64,000 bases of DNA from Mycolicibacterium elephantis DSM 44368 (GTDB taxonomy: Bacteria > Actinomycetota > Actinomycetes > Mycobacteriales > Mycobacteriaceae): NCBI RefSeq assembly GCF_004014805.1, contig NZ_ATDN01000001.1, forward strand, positions 310,001 to 374,000. Reading direction: 5' to 3'. A model generated the notes under the pieces. The model was not told the origin of the DNA. It saw only the letters and a program-made list of their open reading frames with translations, and ran no database searches. Shown in pieces: positions 46,779 through 53,903 of the stretch (position 1 is the first letter of the stretch; each line of letters opens with the position of its first letter). Made by a program: the position numbers and the translations under genes.

Positions 46779-47990
46779 ATGGGGTCTGAGCTGGGCATCG
46801 CGTTGTTCGACGACGAGTACATCCAGGATCCCTATCCCCTGTACCGGAAGATGTTGGACACGGCGCCGGTGCATCAGATCGGTGAGTCGGGGTTCTATGC
46901 GGTGTGCGGTTGGGACGCGGTCAACGACGCGATCGCGCGGCCGGAGGATTTCTCCTCCAACTTGACCGCGACGATGACCTACCAGCCCGGCGGTGTCGTG
47001 GGGGCCTTTGAGATGGAGGGGCTGGGCGGCAAGAGCCATGTGCTGGCCACCGCCGATGAACCCGCTCATGCCGTGCATCGCAAGTCGTTGCTTCCGCAGT
47101 TGGCGGCCAAGCGGATTCGCGCGTTCGAGCCGTTCGTCGGCAAGACCGCGGATCAGTTGTGGGCTGATGGCCTGCACGACGGGCGCATCGAGTGGATGGG
47201 TGCGATGGCCAATCGCCTGCCGATGATGATCGTCGGTCGGATCATCGGCGTCCCGGACAGCGACGTCGACAGACTGGTGCGGTGGGGATATGCGGCCACC
47301 CAGGTGGTGGAGGGGCTGGTGAGCAAGGAGCAGCTCGCCGAGGCCGGCGTCGCCGTCGGAGAACTCGCGGGATACATCACCGACCAGTTCCAGCGTGCGG
47401 CCTCCGACCCGCAGGACAACCTGCTCGGCGACCTGGCCGCGGCATGCGCGTCGGGCGACCTGGACGAACTCACGGCGCTGGGCATGATGATCATCCTGTT
47501 CAGCGCCGGCGGTGAGTCGACTGCGTCGCTGATCGGTTCTGCGGCTTGGGTTTTGGCGACCCGTCCGGAGGTGCAGGCGCAGGTGCGCGACGAACCGGAA
47601 CGGCTCGGCGCGTTTCTCGAGGAAGTGCTGCGCTACGAACCGCCGTTTCGGGGACATTATCGGCACGTGGTGCACGACACGACGCTGCGCGGGGTGGATC
47701 TTCCGGCGGGGTCGCGGCTGCTGTTGTTGTGGGGAGCGGCAAATCGCGACCCGGCCCACTTCGACCACCCGGACGAGTTCCGGCTGGACCGACCTAACCC
47801 CAAGGGCCACATCAGCTTTGGAAAGGGATTGCATTTCTGCGTCGGCGCCGCGCTGGCCCGCCTGGAGGCGACGATCGTGATGGGTCAGCTCATCGAACGG
47901 ACGTCGTCGATCGACGCAACCGACGTGGGCCGCTGGCTGCCGAGCCTTCTCGTCCGGCGCCTCGAGCGGCTGGAGTTGGCGTGCAAATGA
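46779..47990 (+). CDS. Cytochrome P450
   Basis: A 403-residue bacterial class I P450. The heme thiolate loop is SFGKGLHFCVGAALARLE near residue 345, the K-helix ExxR is FLEEVLRYEPP, and the oxygen-activating I-helix motif is LFSAGGESTAS. It needs separate ferredoxin and reductase, not present here. I start it at ATG 46779 (MGSELGIALFDDEYIQDPYPLY); a start 84 nt upstream would add 28 basic residues with no family similarity. Substrate unknown; TetR regulation suggests induction by a hydrophobic compound. Confidence 0.9.
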   Translation: MGSELGIALFDDEYIQDPYPLYRKMLDTAPVHQIGESGFYAVCGWDAVNDAIARPEDFSSNLTATMTYQPGGVVGAFEMEGLGGKSHVLATADEPAHAVHRKSLLPQLAAKRIRAFEPFVGKTADQLWADGLHDGRIEWMGAMANRLPMMIVGRIIGVPDSDVDRLVRWGYAATQVVEGLVSKEQLAEAGVAVGELAGYITDQFQRAASDPQDNLLGDLAAACASGDLDELTALGMMIILFSAGGESTASLIGSAAWVLATRPEVQAQVRDEPERLGAFLEEVLRYEPPFRGHYRHVVHDTTLRGVDLPAGSRLLLLWGAANRDPAHFDHPDEFRLDRPNPKGHISFGKGLHFCVGAALARLEATIVMGQLIERTSSIDATDVGRWLPSLLVRRLERLELACK

Positions 47991-48002
47991 AGTTCCGGCG
48001 GC

Positions 48003-48356
48003 TTAGACGGCGCCGCCGCATCCGCCCGGCGGTGCCGGCGGTGGCACCGGGGAACCGTCGTCGATCACACACGTCAACGTGATGGTGCTGCCGACGAACG
48101 GCGCGGGGGCGCGAAGTTGATGCCAGTAGCTGCCGTCCGGGTACTTGATCCCGTCGCAATAGCCCCATCCGGTCGCGCCGCCGAAGCCACCGCCCGGGCA
48201 GTAGCCCTGCGTGGTGTTGGGCATGTGCGGGTCCATCTCCTGGTTGGCGCTGCCGGTCGCTGCGGTGGCGAGGGCCGCGGCGGTGACGGCGCCGACGAGG
48301 AGCACCGCGCTTGCGCACCCGCCCAGAACCCGCTTTGTCGTCATGTCGAGGTTCAT
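48003..48356 (-). CDS. Small secreted protein, CDGIKYPDGSYWHQ-type
   Basis: A 117-residue exported protein. Signal: MTTKRVLGGCASAVLLVGAVTAAALATAATGSA. The mature part is Cys- and Gly-rich, with GYCPGGGFGGATGWGYCDGIKYPDGSYWHQLRAPAPFVGSTITLTCVIDDGSPVPPPAPPGGCGG, a family of small mycobacterial secreted proteins I recognise by pattern but cannot name. AGGGGG precedes the ATG at 48356. An ORF extending 213 nt upstream has no support. Probably wall-associated or secreted. Confidence 0.75.
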   Translation of the reverse strand: MNLDMTTKRVLGGCASAVLLVGAVTAAALATAATGSANQEMDPHMPNTTQGYCPGGGFGGATGWGYCDGIKYPDGSYWHQLRAPAPFVGSTITLTCVIDDGSPVPPPAPPGGCGGAV

Positions 48357-48490
48357 GTTCAACCCCCTGAAGAAGTAGCACCAGATTAGCGGGGTCGTTC
48401 GCCGAGTGCGGCGTAATGAGCACAAAGGGCGAATCGGCCGGTTAACTGGATCGGCAGACCGTTGCACGATGGCCGGCGATCCGCGTGGGC

Positions 48491-48496
48491 TACCAT
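48491..48496 (+). promoter_or_regulatory. Predicted -10 box of the excalibur-like gene
   Basis: TACCAT fits TANNNT and ends 8 nt before GTG 48505, indicating a leaderless or near-leaderless transcript. Confidence 0.45.
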
Positions 48497-48504
48497 TCGC
48501 GATC

Positions 48505-48768
48505 GTGAGGAAATTGACGGTGCTGGCAGTTGGGTTCGGGCTCGCGCTCGTCTCGGCTTCGGTGGCCAACGCCGCACCCGTGCCGCAGCAGCAAGGTTCG
48601 GATTGCGACCCAAATTACTCGGGTGCCTGCGTTCCGATCGCCAGCGATGTCGACTGCGCCGGCGGCAGCGGTAACGGGCCTGAATATGTGTCCGGCCCTG
48701 TGTATGTCGTCGGTGATGACATCTACGAGCTCGACCGCGAGGGCGACGGAGTGGCGTGCGAAGGGTAG
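48505..48768 (+). CDS. Small secreted protein with excalibur-like Ca-binding tail
   Basis: An 87-residue exported protein. Signal RKLTVLAVGFGLALVSASVANA is followed by DCDPNYSGACVPIASDVDCAGGSGNGPEYVSG and ends in YELDREGDGVACEG, an excalibur-type Asp-rich (DxDGDGxxCE) calcium-binding motif. The GTG start is set by the -10 box; an ORF starting 99 nt upstream is not supported. Similar domains occur in secreted actinobacterial proteins. Role unknown. Confidence 0.8.
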   Translation: MRKLTVLAVGFGLALVSASVANAAPVPQQQGSDCDPNYSGACVPIASDVDCAGGSGNGPEYVSGPVYVVGDDIYELDREGDGVACEG

Positions 48769-48796
48769 CTTCCGCCTTGAGCTGCGAAAAAATACG

Positions 48797-48873
48797 TGGT
48801 GGGGCGGGCGGGACTTGAACCCGCGACCTACGGATTATGAGTCCGCAGCTCTGACCAACTGAGCTACCGCCCC
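48797..48873 (-). tRNA. tRNA-Met, elongator (anticodon CAU)
   Basis: The minus strand gives a full cloverleaf: acceptor GGGGCGG/CCGCCCC, D-stem GCTC/GAGC, anticodon stem GCGGA/TCCGT with loop CTCATAA (anticodon CAT), T stem GCGGG/CCCGC with loop TTCAAGT, discriminator A and encoded CCA. The anticodon arm matches elongator rather than initiator tRNA-Met. Its 5' end faces the accessory cassette; a decayed 5' half of the same tRNA lies at 59442-59489. Confidence 0.96.
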
Positions 48874-48943
48874 CGACTTCGCCGCACCATGTTCGCACAT
48901 GCCGGCGACGCCGCATCGCCGTCCAGCCCGCCTCGGCACGATT

Positions 48944-48962
48944 GAGCGAATTTTTCGCTCAG
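48944..48962 (-). terminator. Hairpin duplicated from the AhpD-like gene terminator
   Basis: TGAGCGAA-TTT-TTCGCTCA is a perfect 8-bp hairpin. Nearly the same hairpin, with the same following bases CAGAGCTTGGCAA, lies at 61226-61244, downstream of the full AhpD-like gene. It is therefore part of the duplicated segment. Confidence 0.6.
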
Positions 48963-49015
48963 AGCTTGGCAAGAGTCCGTAGTGCCCCCAAAGAGGAACC
49001 TCGGTGCCGCGGCGC

Positions 49016-49130
49016 TTAGCTCGCGTCCACCGTCAGCTCAAACGCCTGCTCCTCGGAGAAATGTTTCCGCACACCGCCAGCCACCCCCACCGATATTCGC
49101 GACCGCGACCAGATCAGCGCGTCGACGTGC
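49016..49130 (-). pseudogene. Decayed C-terminal fragment of the AhpD/carboxymuconolactone decarboxylase-like gene
   Basis: These bases match two pieces of the intact gene at 61287-62132: its stop region (about 61287-61308) and codons around 61411-61513. About 105 bp between them are missing, bridged by a shared GTC. Similarity also extends past the stop through the hairpin to about 48893. No start codon or N-terminal part remains; beyond 49130 similarity fades. It is a partial second copy left of the accessory cassette, in the same orientation as the intact gene. Confidence 0.8.
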
Positions 49131-49204
49131 CGCCGACTTCCCCCGAGCCCAGTAGGCCTGCACCATCGGGGAGATGTATCTGCCGAGTGCCATGGCCTCC
49201 TCGC

Positions 49205-50158
49205 TCACGATGTTCCCTGGACTTGCGTCACCGCAGCACCGACAGGTTTGTCGTCGTACATGCACCCGATGGCCGCAGCCAGGACGGGCGCGATCGAGCA
49301 CACCTCGACCAAGGTGTCGGTCTCGTCGTGTTCCACGGTGTCGGCGACGACAACCCGCCGCAGTTCGAGATCACGCAGGCGGCCAGCGGCGTCGTGAACG
49401 AAAAGCCCGTGGGTGGCCGCGACGAGGATGTCCGGCGTCGCGCCCCGCCTCCGCAGCAACTCGACCGCCGCTTCGATGGTCCCGCCTGTGGAAATCATGT
49501 CGTCGATGACGACGGCCGGGCGGCCGCTCACGTCTCCGGCGATGTCCAGCGCGGTGACCGTCGAACCGTCTTCGCGTTGCTTGCGCACCACCGCGACCGG
49601 GCCGTGCAGAATCTCCGCGTACCGCTCGGCCAGTTTGGCCGCCCCCAGGTCAGGGGCGACCACCACGGATCCCTCCGGTACCTCGTTGACCAGCCGCCCG
49701 GCGAGGGTGGGGACCGCGGAGAGGCTCTCGACCGGGATACGGCATTGCGCCTCTAGGGCGGCGCCGTGCGGGTCGACGACGACCATCCGGTCGGCTCCGG
49801 CCCTGGCGATCGCGTCGGCGACGACCGACACGCCTAGCGCCTGACCTGAGGCGGTGCGCCGGTCTTGGCGGGCATAGCCGAAGTACGGCAGCACGGCGGT
49901 CACCCGCGCGGCGTGAGACCGCCGGCACGCATCGAGCAGCAGCATCAGCTCAACGATGTGCTCGTTGACCGGTGGTGCCGTGGACTGGATGACATAGACG
50001 TCGGCGCCACAGACGTTGTCGATCGTCGGGCGCAGTTCCCCGTCGGGAAACCGCTCCACCTTGCAGCCGTCAGACTCGACGCCGAGGTGGTCGATGACTG
50101 AGGCGGTGAGCCTTGGGTTCGCGCTGCCGCAGACGACACGCAGCGCCGCGGTGTTCAC
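49205..50158 (-). CDS. prs: Ribose-phosphate pyrophosphokinase paralogue (PRPP synthetase)
   Basis: A 317-residue PRPP synthetase making 5-phosphoribosyl-1-pyrophosphate from ribose-5-phosphate and ATP. Motifs: RVVCGSANPRL at the start, FPDGELRPTI, PYFGYARQDRR (flexible-loop Arg), VVDPHGA and the PRPP loop VVIDDMISTGGTIEAA. Every mycobacterium has a housekeeping prsA elsewhere, so this is likely a second copy for stress. GTG 50158 is chosen because it overlaps the stop of the metallothionein-like gene (GTGA), not the far upstream ATG. It would be induced with that gene from the DosR-like box at 50547. Confidence 0.88.
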   Translation of the reverse strand: MNTAALRVVCGSANPRLTASVIDHLGVESDGCKVERFPDGELRPTIDNVCGADVYVIQSTAPPVNEHIVELMLLLDACRRSHAARVTAVLPYFGYARQDRRTASGQALGVSVVADAIARAGADRMVVVDPHGAALEAQCRIPVESLSAVPTLAGRLVNEVPEGSVVVAPDLGAAKLAERYAEILHGPVAVVRKQREDGSTVTALDIAGDVSGRPAVVIDDMISTGGTIEAAVELLRRRGATPDILVAATHGLFVHDAAGRLRDLELRRVVVADTVEHDETDTLVEVCSIAPVLAAAIGCMYDDKPVGAAVTQVQGTS

Positions 50159-50418
50159 GGCCGTACAACAGCGGCCGACGCGGGATAGCGGTCGTTGACG
50201 CCAGGGTTGCCGGATTCGCGTGCGCAGTGGGCACCACAGTAGATGCTGTCGTCGACCTCGACTCCGTGGCCCAGGACGCGGCACCCGCATCGGTCGCATA
50301 TCGGTGCCAATCCGGCCGCCGCGCACTCGATGCTGTCGAAGGTGGCGGTGTAGCCGTCGGCTCGAGTGACGGTGAAAGTCTTGTCGTAGTCGTTGCCGCA
50401 GGTGTCACAAACTGCCAT
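50155..50418 (-). CDS. Metallothionein-like zinc-ribbon protein
   Basis: An 87-residue protein with eight to nine Cys: CDTCGNDY, an isolated Cys after the second strand (SIECAAAG), CDRCGCRVLGHG, and YCGAHCARE. This spacing is that of actinobacterial proteins annotated as prokaryotic metallothionein. It should bind zinc or copper. A perfect AGGAGG lies 6 nt before the ATG. It is the first gene of a two-gene operon with prs, 128 bp downstream of a DosR-like box. Metal buffering or a zinc-dependent regulatory role are both possible. Confidence 0.75.
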   Translation of the reverse strand: MAVCDTCGNDYDKTFTVTRADGYTATFDSIECAAAGLAPICDRCGCRVLGHGVEVDDSIYCGAHCARESGNPGVNDRYPASAAVVRP

Positions 50419-50546
50419 CGCATGCCTCCTAATGCCGACCAGAACCCGGCCCGGCGACGATCACGAACCTCAAGCGTCGATCTCCGGCGAGTTCAGCTGG
50501 CGACCAACAGGTTTACTTGGATCTTCCGGTGCTCTGTGGTCGGACG

Positions 50547-50566
50547 GTAGGGACAGAAGTCCCCAT
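50547..50566. promoter_or_regulatory. DosR-box-like dyad upstream of the metallothionein-prs operon
   Basis: The core GGGACAGAAGTCCC (50550-50563) fits the DosR consensus core GGGACTWWAGTCCC except at two central positions, with perfect outer arms. It lies between rtcA's stop and the metallothionein gene on the strand reading toward prs. Its flanks resemble those of the box at 51906, so the two may be duplicates. Confidence 0.7.
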
Positions 50567-50628
50567 CTTCGATGGCCGTTGGTTGTTGGACTGGCCGATC
50601 GTGCATCGCGCTCGATGCTGCGACCGGC

Positions 50629-51666
50629 TCACCGGCTCAGCCCGACTCCTCGGATGCGCACATGTCTGTCGTCCATGTCCACCTGTGCACCGAACTGGGA
50701 GACGAGCCAGAGATTGGTTTCAAGGTGTGCAGTGGTGCGCGGCACGACATAGCTCGACTCTCCGTGGGCCAATGCGCAGAACAACACCAGTTGATCTGCC
50801 AAGTGACGATCCACCGTCGCTCGACTGCGGACGTCTTCGAGGAACGTGTCCGCTACGTAGCGGCCGATCTGCTCGGAGGTGCGGCCACGCCGACCGGCCC
50901 GGTCGGCGCCGATCCGGCCTCCGGTGCTGCTTTTCGCCCAAATCGCCAGGCAGGCACCGGCATGCAGTGCGCCGGTGTCGTCGACGCGCTCGATGGTGCA
51001 CGTCATGCCCGCGCCCTGAATCTTCGCCTCGCACACCGATGCCATGCGCTCGCTGACGCGTCGGTCGGCCAGGTGGCTGGACAGGGCGACGCCGTGCACA
51101 TCGTCGACCTGGCCGGCCGTGGTGCACGTCAACGCCTGGAGGCCGGCAGGCCGAGGTGCCACGGTCAGTTCGACGACGCCCCCACCTCCCGGGACGTACC
51201 CGGGGCGGCTGACGTGCAGGGCCATCTCCACGCCCATCGCGTGGATCATCGGGGCCAGCGCATGCTGCATGTGAAACGGCGATGGAGCAAAGTCCTGAAT
51301 CACTCCCCCGGTGATGCGGGCCCGAACGGGTGTGGCCGCGAAGCACGCCACCGGCAGCACGCTCAGCGCCAGCATGGTGGCCGAGCCCGCGGTGCCGATG
51401 TCCCATGTGTAACTCCCGCCGCGGATGTCCGATCCGGGGACGAAGTCAAACGTTTGGCTGCCGACGTCGGCGCCCTCGACCGTTGCTCCGCAGAGCTGCG
51501 CGCAGGCGTGCACGCTCGCCACGTGTTGAGGCCGCAACCCCGGCTTGTCCCGATTCTGTCTGGCGTTGATGATGCGGACCGGCTTGCCGTGCAGCGCCGC
51601 CTGGGCCACCGCGTAGCGGACGATGGTGCCGCTGCCCGACATCTGCGCTCCGTCAATGGTGATCAC
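50629..51666 (-). CDS. rtcA: RNA 3'-terminal phosphate cyclase, divergent
   Basis: A 345-residue RtcA-family enzyme converting RNA 3'-phosphates to 2',3'-cyclic phosphates with ATP through a His-AMP intermediate. Conserved: QNRDKPGLRPQHVASV, DIGTAGSATMLAL, RIGADRAGRRGRTSEQIGRYVA and catalytic His288 in DRHLADQLVLFCALA. The N-terminal Gly loop reads IDGAQMSGSGTIVRY where most members have IDG-x-x-GEGGGQ-[IV]-LR, so the usual GEGGGQ is lost. GTG start 51666 has GGTGGAG upstream. It ends 63 bp before the next DosR-like box. RtcA is uncommon in mycobacteria as far as I recall. Confidence 0.87.
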   Translation of the reverse strand: MITIDGAQMSGSGTIVRYAVAQAALHGKPVRIINARQNRDKPGLRPQHVASVHACAQLCGATVEGADVGSQTFDFVPGSDIRGGSYTWDIGTAGSATMLALSVLPVACFAATPVRARITGGVIQDFAPSPFHMQHALAPMIHAMGVEMALHVSRPGYVPGGGGVVELTVAPRPAGLQALTCTTAGQVDDVHGVALSSHLADRRVSERMASVCEAKIQGAGMTCTIERVDDTGALHAGACLAIWAKSSTGGRIGADRAGRRGRTSEQIGRYVADTFLEDVRSRATVDRHLADQLVLFCALAHGESSYVVPRTTAHLETNLWLVSQFGAQVDMDDRHVRIRGVGLSR

Positions 51667-51716
51667 CAGTGCTCCACCCTATGTTCCCTCCGTCCCATGG
51701 GCGCTTTTTCCATAAG

Positions 51717-51839
51717 TTATGGCGCGGCCCCGGAGCCGCTGTCTTGGCTTCGGGGCCGCTGGGAAACAGGCTCAGCTCGCGGCTTGCACCGGTATGCGTT
51801 TTCCTCCAGGGCGGCCTGTTCGGGGACGGCGACGTCCAT
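51717..51839 (-). CDS. Possible 40-residue small protein between DosR-like box and rtcA
   Basis: ATG 51839 opens a 40-codon frame (MDVAVPEQAALEENAYRCKPR then a Ser/Arg-rich end, stop TAA) preceded by GGAAGATT. It starts 67 bp after the DosR-like box at 51906-51925, the spacing seen for other genes here, whereas rtcA starts 240 bp after it. It could be a small protein or leader peptide, or merely open by chance. The rest of the 360-bp rtcA-rtcB gap holds the box and nothing else I can see. Confidence 0.3.
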   Translation of the reverse strand: MDVAVPEQAALEENAYRCKPRAEPVSQRPRSQDSGSGAAP

Positions 51840-51905
51840 AATCTTCCGTCGTTGAGTTGCTGTGGGACTTACGTGTTCGATTCTTCGCGGCTGTGTGTTC
51901 GACGG

Positions 51906-51925
51906 GTAGGGACGGAAGTCCCGTA
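51906..51925. promoter_or_regulatory. DosR-box-like dyad upstream of rtcA
   Basis: The core GGGACGGAAGTCCC (51909-51922) has perfect GGGAC/GTCCC arms as in the DosR consensus. It sits in the gap between the rtcB stop and rtcA start and reads toward rtcA. Nine of the ten flanking bases immediately upstream, GGTAGGGAC, are shared with the 50547 box. Confidence 0.7.
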
Positions 51926-52026
51926 TGGGCCGCCATGCTTGTCGTGGTGACCGGACGGGCTGGTTACGAGGTGACGACGAGCCGGTCATCGGGCACCCCG
52001 TCGACGCGAGGGCGAGCCGTCCGCGC

Positions 52027-53466
52027 TCAGCCTTTCACCACTCCCAGCGGGATGAGCCGGGCGACCTTGCGCGCCAGACCGGCCTGTTCGGTGGTCTCGA
52101 TCACCTCGTCGACGTCCTTGTAGGCCTCGGGTTTCTCCTCGGCGAGCCCTCGACGCGAGCGGCCCCGTACGAGCACGCCGTGCTTTTCGAGGCGGCTGCG
52201 CAGGACGTCAGCGTCCTCACCACGGGCGGCTGCATGGCGACTCTGCACTCGGCCGGCACCGTGCGCGGCGGAATCGAACGCGGGGTTGTCGGGCACGCCG
52301 GCGAGCACGTAGGAGCCCGTACCCATCGTGCCCGGGATCAGCACCGGCTGGCCGACGTCGGCGAGATCGGCGGGAAGATCTGGATGGCCGGGCGGCAGGG
52401 ACCGGGTTGCGCCCTTTCGATGCACGCACAGGTTACGCGGCTTTCCGTCGACGTCATGGGTCTCGAACTTGGCGAGGTTGTGTGAGACGTCGTAGACAAC
52501 CCGGAGCGAGGTGTCTGCGTGTGCCTCGAACACCCGACGGGTTACCTCGGTGAGCAGCTGCCGATTGGCGCGCCCGTAGTTGGCCGCCGCGTTCATCGCT
52601 CCGACGTAGGCCTGCCCCTCGGGGGAGCGCACCGGCACACACGCCAACTGGCGATCCGGCACGGTGATGCCGTAGCGCTTCATCGCTGCTTCCATCCGCC
52701 GGACATGATCGGTGCAGATCTGGTGGCCCAGCCCGCGCGACCCGGTGTGGATCATCACGCACACCGCGCCGTCGGCCAGACCCATGCGGGCGGCGGTCGC
52801 CTCGTCGTACACGCGGTCCACCGCTTGGACCTCCAGGAAGTGGTTGCCCGAGCCGAGGCTGCCGATCTGTTCCAGGCCGCGCTCCATGGCTCGGGCGCTC
52901 ACCTCGGCCACGTCGGCACCCTCGAGGACGCCACCGTCTTCGCAGCGCTCCAGGTCTTCTGGCACACCGTGCCCCTTTCCCACCGCATACCGGGCGCCAC
53001 CGGCAAGCACACGTTCCAGGGCTGCGCGATTTGGTAGCGGCCACACCCCTTTTCGGCCCAACCCGCGTGGAATCCTATTGTCAAGCCCGTCCATCACGGC
53101 GCGAAGGCGCGGCTGCAGCTGGGTACTGTCGAGGTCTGGACTGACCAGCAGCCGCACCCCGCATGAGATGTCAAAGCCGACCCCGCCGGGTGAAATCACC
53201 CCGCCGTCGTCGATGTCGGTCGCCGCGACCCCGCCGATCGGAAACCCGTATCCCCAGTGAATGTCGGGCATCGCGAAGGAAGCACGGACGATTCCAGGCA
53301 GCGTGGCCACGTTGGCGACCTGAGTCAGCGCCATGTCGTCGCGTTCCTCGGGTAGCAGCGCTTTACTCGCGTACACGATCCCGGGCACGCGCATGGCGCC
53401 TTCCTTTGCTATTCGGAACCGGTACGGGGTTTCTTCGATGATCTTCACGTTATCGACCTCACTCAC
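52027..53466 (-). CDS. rtcB: RtcB RNA ligase (3'-phosphate/5'-OH)
   Basis: A 479-residue GTP- and Mn-dependent ligase joining RNA 2',3'-cyclic or 3'-phosphate ends to 5'-OH ends, acting in tRNA repair and splicing. All metal and catalytic positions are present: Cys102 in [12 protein letters not shown], His209 in GSLGSGNHF, His240 in [11 protein letters not shown], His329 in [11 protein letters not shown], and the guanylylated His402 in [11 protein letters not shown]. Numbering is nearly that of Pyrococcus RtcB, and no intein is present. GTG start overlaps the archease stop (GTGA). I recall M. tuberculosis Rv2631 as its homologue within the DosR regulon. Confidence 0.95.
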   Translation of the reverse strand: MSEVDNVKIIEETPYRFRIAKEGAMRVPGIVYASKALLPEERDDMALTQVANVATLPGIVRASFAMPDIHWGYGFPIGGVAATDIDDGGVISPGGVGFDISCGVRLLVSPDLDSTQLQPRLRAVMDGLDNRIPRGLGRKGVWPLPNRAALERVLAGGARYAVGKGHGVPEDLERCEDGGVLEGADVAEVSARAMERGLEQIGSLGSGNHFLEVQAVDRVYDEATAARMGLADGAVCVMIHTGSRGLGHQICTDHVRRMEAAMKRYGITVPDRQLACVPVRSPEGQAYVGAMNAAANYGRANRQLLTEVTRRVFEAHADTSLRVVYDVSHNLAKFETHDVDGKPRNLCVHRKGATRSLPPGHPDLPADLADVGQPVLIPGTMGTGSYVLAGVPDNPAFDSAAHGAGRVQSRHAAARGEDADVLRSRLEKHGVLVRGRSRRGLAEEKPEAYKDVDEVIETTEQAGLARKVARLIPLGVVKG

Positions 53467-53903
53467 ACGTCAAGTGTCACCAGACATCGCCAGCCATCCG
53501 GGTCGCGTGACAGGCGGATATCGTTGAGAGCCACTGCCTTTGGGATGGCGCCCAGCTGAGGCAGGTCACTGGCGTCCACCATCGCGAAGCTGACCTCGAC
53601 GCCGCCGTCGACGTCGCGCAGGCTGAGGTCGACGGGTACCTCACCTTCGGTGTCCAACAGGTAGATGACCTCGTCGAGCACGGCGGCCAGCAAGTCGTCG
53701 TCGCGCTCTCCGTTGAGCCGGGACCGACGGGTGCGCGTCGGGGCGGACGCCGCCGAGGTGTCCAGAAAACTTTCGACGGCACCGAGCACCGCCTCTCTGA
53801 TGCACTCGTCGCGGGTGGGCGCCCACGCCTCGATTCGCAGGTCCGCGGTGTGGGGGACGTCGCGATGTCCAGATATGCTGTGCATATTGACTTTTCGTTC
53901 CAC
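53463..53903 (-). CDS. Archease, RtcB activator
   Basis: A 146-residue archease, the small protein that speeds RtcB guanylylation and turnover. [34 protein letters not shown] is the archease N-terminal signature with its metal-binding Asp/His; [20 protein letters not shown] and the C-terminal WRCLVTLDV complete the fold. The start is either GTG 53903, overlapping the upstream stop in TAGTG, or ATG 53885 ([11 protein letters not shown]). GTGA overlap with rtcB shows the two are translated together. A homologue (Rv2630) precedes rtcB in M. tuberculosis. Confidence 0.88.
   Translation of the reverse strand: MERKVNMHSISGHRDVPHTADLRIEAWAPTRDECIREAVLGAVESFLDTSAASAPTRTRRSRLNGERDDDLLAAVLDEVIYLLDTEGEVPVDLSLRDVDGGVEVSFAMVDASDLPQLGAIPKAVALNDIRLSRDPDGWRCLVTLDV

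Noticed and set aside
49038..49301. 87-codon minus-strand ORF over the AhpD-like fragment
   Set aside because: It reads the duplicated pseudogene out of frame and overlaps the prs 3' end; not a gene.
51669..51950. 93-codon plus-strand ORF in the rtcA-rtcB gap
   Set aside because: It overlaps the DosR-like box and the better minus-strand small ORF, and has no ribosome-binding site.
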